A stretch of 64,000 bases of DNA, taken from contig JAHZGH010000001.1 in NCBI GenBank assembly GCA_019420905.1, positions 62,001 to 126,000 of the forward strand, given 5' to 3'. Below are positions 60,782 to 64,000 of this stretch, piece by piece; positions within the stretch are counted from its first letter, which is position 1, and each line of letters opens with the position of its first letter. The notes beneath the pieces were generated by a model. That model worked only from the letters and a program-made list of their open reading frames with translations, did not search any database and was not told where the DNA came from. This DNA is from Succinivibrionaceae bacterium. GTDB taxonomy: Bacteria > Pseudomonadota > Gammaproteobacteria > Enterobacterales > Succinivibrionaceae. The translations under genes were made by a program, and so were the position numbers.

Positions 60782-63700
60782 ATGAAAAAAACAGTTTATT
60801 CAAATATGGCAATCGATATGGGTGGAAAATTTACTGGAGTTGTTTCTTATTCATCTCCAGATTTACCTAAACAAGAAAATATCAATGCTGCTGTTATAGA
60901 AATTGATAAAAAAAATTTTACATCTGTTGTTGCAAAAAGAACTCTCAGGCGTCATCAGATAAGATCTTTTGATCGTTATAAGCAAGCTCGCAAGTTAGTT
61001 TATTTACTATTATCTAAAGCTATAAAAAGATCTTTAACTTATAAAGAGCAGGAGGCTATATCATCTTTGATGCTGCGTCGCGGATATACATGGAAAGAAA
61101 AAGAAAATTATGATGAAGACTTGTGGAATTGTGAAATAGAAGATTTTGTTAAAGATACAAAATTTACTGATTTATTTGATATTTCTTTACCGCTTAAAGA
61201 ACAGTTTTATAAACTAATTATAGATAAAGATAAATTAAATGAATTGTATAAAAGACTCAATGATTTTAAATATGAAAATATCCTAGAAGAATATAAAACA
61301 ATAATTAAATACATGAAGAATATTTGCAGCGATGTTATTCAGCAAGAAAATTTAGGTAATAAGCATCGCAAATATTATTTTATAGATATATCGGCAGATT
61401 TAAAGCGTGATTCAAGATTAAATGATATAAGAGAGGCTTTGGGAGAAAAGCAATTATTTAATTTAATTGCTAATATTTCTAATTTGCAATTAAGGGCTCT
61501 GCGCTGGTATTTTGACGATCCTAAGATGCAGGGAGAGGGCTTTTATGATAGTGAAAAATTAAAGAATGTTTTAATTAGGGCTTATAAGTTTTTTCACTAT
61601 AAAACAGCTGATGAGCGCTTTAAGATTGCAAAATTTATAAAGTCTGTACAGCAGTGTAAAGATGCTATCAATCTTTTATTTAATACTGATCCTTTAATAA
61701 CAATTCCACCATATGAAGATCAAAATAATCGTCATCCGCCAGAGGATTTAACCTTACTTTTAAATCCAGTAGCTTTAGACCGTAAATATTCTGATAAGTG
61801 GCAGAAGTGGGCTTTAAGCTTTATTTCTGATTTAGGTTTTATAGATGAAGGTCTTAAAGATATTGTTAAGCAAACTGACAGAAAAAGTCGTTTAAATTCA
61901 GAGTTGTCATCATTATATACCGAAGAAAAATTAAGATTATCTTACGTAATGCAGCGGGTATTTGATTTAAGCCGTAATGAAGATAAAGTATTTACTAAAA
62001 TAAGAGCTTGGGTAAAAGACCCACTGTCAAGAAAAGCTGCAGATGTGAATGCTTATTTATTATCTCTAATAGGCGAAGATGAAATTGCTGATTTTGAGTC
62101 ATTAGCAAAAGAATATTATGAAGAAATAGAGCTTGCTAAAAAAGGGCTGTGGTCAATAGTTGAAGATCCTATTTTAGAAATTTCAAATATTCATCCGCAG
62201 GCAAAAAAGAAAAATTTAGAAGTTCTTGTTGCTAATGTTCTGTGTGTGCATGAAAATTTTGATCTTGAATATTTTAAAAATAATGTATGGACGGCTAAAA
62301 AAGGAAATAGATCGGTTAGATCCATTTGTAAAAATATAGAAGAAAAAGTAAGAAAATATAATATTTATTTTAATAGTTTGTATACAAAGTATTTATTACA
62401 AAATGAAGATAAAAAAAATATAACAGATTCAACATATGAAGATATTTTATCAGTAATAAATAGTGTTAATTTGGCAGCAGAATTAATAGCTGAAAATTTA
62501 AATTTAGACATCTTAGATATAACTAAGTTTAGCAATCCTTTTTCTTTAGCACAGCTTTATAATTTGCTAGAAAAGGATATTGATGGCTTTTCAAGTAACT
62601 GCTTAGCTGTAATTAAAGAAAATAACTATAGAATGCGCAGTAAATTTGGCGAAGGAGCCTTATGTTTAAGGCTAGCAGCTGAATCAGTACGACCTTTTGA
62701 TGGTGCTTTGAGGAAGATTCTTGAGAGACAGGCTTATGAAATTGCAAAGATAAAAGTAAGCGAGCTTTTATCCTTACCTAATCTTACAAATACTAATATA
62801 AATATTGGTATTTTGGTTGAAGAAAATAATTTTGAGTTTTCCTCTTCTATAAAAAAGGATGTAAAAGATAGTAGTGGTAAAAAAACAAAAAAAGAAAAGA
62901 AAAAATATTCTGTAGATCCTGATTTTTCATTAAAAAATAAAAAAGAAAGGATCATTAGCGATTCTAAAAAAATTTGTGCTTATACAGGAGTTTTTTTGAG
63001 CAATTGCTCAAATTGCGAGTTTGATCATATTATTTCTAGAAGCAGAACTATGCGGAGTACGGGATCTATCTTTAACTCTGAATTAAATCTTATCTATGTT
63101 TCAAGAAATGGTAATCAGTTAAAAAAAGGTATTGCTTATGATTTAAATGATTTATCTCCTAAATATTTGCATGAAATTTTTGGGACTAATGTAATTTCAG
63201 AAATTAAATCAATAATCACAGAAACTGTTGATAATGTTTCAAAAGATAACAAAAAATTTCTTGTAGATGCAATGACTCCTTTTGAGAGAATTTGCTGCCG
63301 CCATGCTTTATTCATGCCGGAAACTAAAGCTTACGATATGGTTATAAGTGCATTAGCTAAGTCTTACAGCACAATAGTTAACGGCACACAATTATATTTA
63401 ATTCAAAATATTATTAAGAATATTAAATTAAGCTTGGGTTCATGGTTAAAAGATACGCAGAATACTTTAAGTTTTGAAGCTTTCCGTATTGATTGCGATG
63501 ATATTCATTTTATTAGGGGTGAGTTAGCAGAAAATAATTCCTTATATACTAAAAAGCTGCTAAAAGAAAAAGCTAAAAAAGAAATAAAGTTTCAACCTAT
63601 TACGTCACATGCTATTGATGCTTTATGTGTATTGGCTGCGGCTTTCAATAATAAATCAATTGTAGATAAATTATCATCAGGAAAGTTGAGAGAGAATATT

Positions 63701-64000
63701 TCAAAACCTGAAAATCTAGAAAAACTTATACCTCAGCAATTTGATATTAAGGCTATTGAGAGGAAGAATTTTTTTGAAAAGGAAAATCTATCTTCTAGAT
63801 GTTTATTTAACGATTCTATATATGCAGAGCATTTTCTGCCCATTATAGTAAAAAAGGATCTTGTGAAGATAGGTTTTGATTTTAATAATTCTGTGGAAGT
63901 TAAAACTGGAGGATATTTATTAATAGATTTATTAAAACCTTTTTTTAAGGAAAAATATGAAGATTCAGAGAATATAAAAATATATCATCTTGTTAACAAA
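60782..64000 (+). CDS. cas9: Type II-B CRISPR-Cas9 endonuclease (FnCas9/Csx12-like), 3' end outside the window
   Basis: Open for 1,073 codons to the window edge. RuvC-I is M-A-I-D-M-G-G-K-F-T-G-V, with catalytic D12. An Arg-rich bridge helix (R53-R71: K-R-T-L-R-R-H-Q-I-R) and R-R-G-Y-T-W at 99-104 follow. The recognition lobe contains T-I-P-P-Y-E-D-Q-N-N-R-H-P-P at 307-320, almost the F. novicida Cas9 segment. RuvC-II Glu is E680 in V-E-E-N-N-F-E-F. HNH is F-D-H-I-I-S-R-S with H749, and N769. V-N-G-T-Q-L-Y near 867 and RuvC-III H943/D946 in H-A-I-D-A-L complete the nuclease. A wedge-like start (I-Y-A-E-H-F-L-P) follows; the PAM-interacting part is cut off. All catalytic residues are intact. 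Spacing is shorter than the 1,629-residue FnCas9. The ribosome binding site is weak. Confidence 0.95.
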   Translation, partial: MKKTVYSNMAIDMGGKFTGVVSYSSPDLPKQENINAAVIEIDKKNFTSVVAKRTLRRHQIRSFDRYKQARKLVYLLLSKAIKRSLTYKEQEAISSLMLRRGYTWKEKENYDEDLWNCEIEDFVKDTKFTDLFDISLPLKEQFYKLIIDKDKLNELYKRLNDFKYENILEEYKTIIKYMKNICSDVIQQENLGNKHRKYYFIDISADLKRDSRLNDIREALGEKQLFNLIANISNLQLRALRWYFDDPKMQGEGFYDSEKLKNVLIRAYKFFHYKTADERFKIAKFIKSVQQCKDAINLLFNTDPLITIPPYEDQNNRHPPEDLTLLLNPVALDRKYSDKWQKWALSFISDLGFIDEGLKDIVKQTDRKSRLNSELSSLYTEEKLRLSYVMQRVFDLSRNEDKVFTKIRAWVKDPLSRKAADVNAYLLSLIGEDEIADFESLAKEYYEEIELAKKGLWSIVEDPILEISNIHPQAKKKNLEVLVANVLCVHENFDLEYFKNNVWTAKKGNRSVRSICKNIEEKVRKYNIYFNSLYTKYLLQNEDKKNITDSTYEDILSVINSVNLAAELIAENLNLDILDITKFSNPFSLAQLYNLLEKDIDGFSSNCLAVIKENNYRMRSKFGEGALCLRLAAESVRPFDGALRKILERQAYEIAKIKVSELLSLPNLTNTNINIGILVEENNFEFSSSIKKDVKDSSGKKTKKEKKKYSVDPDFSLKNKKERIISDSKKICAYTGVFLSNCSNCEFDHIISRSRTMRSTGSIFNSELNLIYVSRNGNQLKKGIAYDLNDLSPKYLHEIFGTNVISEIKSIITETVDNVSKDNKKFLVDAMTPFERICCRHALFMPETKAYDMVISALAKSYSTIVNGTQLYLIQNIIKNIKLSLGSWLKDTQNTLSFEAFRIDCDDIHFIRGELAENNSLYTKKLLKEKAKKEIKFQPITSHAIDALCVLAAAFNNKSIVDKLSSGKLRENISKPENLEKLIPQQFDIKAIERKNFFEKENLSSRCLFNDSIYAEHFLPIIVKKDLVKIGFDFNNSVEVKTGGYLLIDLLKPFFKEKYEDSENIKIYHLVNK

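Noticed and set aside
60782..64000. Cas12/TnpB or IscB identity for the terminal ORF
   Set aside because: A split RuvC with arginine-rich bridge helix and a complete HNH insert, plus long II-B-specific blocks of the recognition lobe, show Cas9. IscB is far shorter.
1..64000. A CRISPR array inside the window
   Set aside because: No regularly spaced 28-37-nt repeats were seen anywhere. The array, if any, is beyond position 64000.

Overview
The window is about 64 kb of AT-rich DNA from a gamma-proteobacterium. The gene set points to a fermentative, succinate- and lactate-forming animal-associated anaerobe near the Succinivibrionaceae: an E. coli-type frdABCD fumarate reductase operon, ldhA, pykF, asnA, and a typical gammaproteobacterial leuS-lptE-holA-nadD-rsfS-rlmH-mrdA-rodA-mltB-rlpA-dacA-ybeD cluster. 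Family placement is an inference from gene content; no rRNA is present.

Layout. 1-3.7 kb: part of a type III secretion export apparatus, with sctP-like, sctQ and sctR on the minus strand and sctS-sctT divergently on the plus strand. 3.7-8.7 kb: an unrecognised protein, a sensor-MFS transporter whose reading frame is cut by one in-frame TAA, and a divergent periplasmic binding protein with no ABC partner. 8.8-16.6 kb: cupin protein, EamA exporter, pykF, frdABCD, psd. 16.8-21.9 kb: two identical tRNA-Gly genes, secA, two identical tRNA-Phe genes, a divergent hfq, and a HAD phosphatase. 22-31 kb: a peroxide-defence and transport region, with a thioredoxin reductase/AhpF-N fusion in reversed domain order, ahpC, a sialidase-like gene with a tctCBA transporter, a second nearly identical ahpC, and a flavoprotein that has lost both redox cysteines. 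31-41 kb: rdgB-hemW, a decayed TnpB element with its right end, rnr-rlmB, rpsF-rpsR-rplI, and an orphan DpnM-type dam. 39.9-54 kb: the minus-strand envelope and housekeeping cluster from leuS down to sanA. 54-60.3 kb: ldhA, an L,D-transpeptidase, a barrel-less autotransporter-like membrane protein, and asnA. 60.8 kb to the end: a large ORF without a stop codon that is the N-terminal ~1,073 residues of a type II-B (FnCas9/Csx12-like) Cas9. It has an intact RuvC-I Asp, arginine-rich bridge helix, RuvC-II Glu, HNH His and RuvC-III His/Asp. The rest of cas9, any cas1/cas2/cas4, the tracrRNA and the array must lie beyond the window.

How genes work together. The frd, pykF and ldhA genes serve anaerobic energy metabolism. 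The two ahpC copies share an operator region with Fur/PerR-like inverted repeats, and the TrxR-AhpF fusion downstream of the first copy is the probable reductant. The leuS-to-ybeD cluster couples cell elongation (PBP2, RodA), septal peptidoglycan turnover (MltB, RlpA, DacA) and outer-membrane assembly (LptE). The most noteworthy objects are the type II-B Cas9, the interrupted sensor-MFS gene beside an orphan binding protein, the 673-bp ahpC duplication flanking a transport operon, the cysteine-less dihydrolipoamide-dehydrogenase relative, the barrel-less autotransporter and the TnpB fossil.
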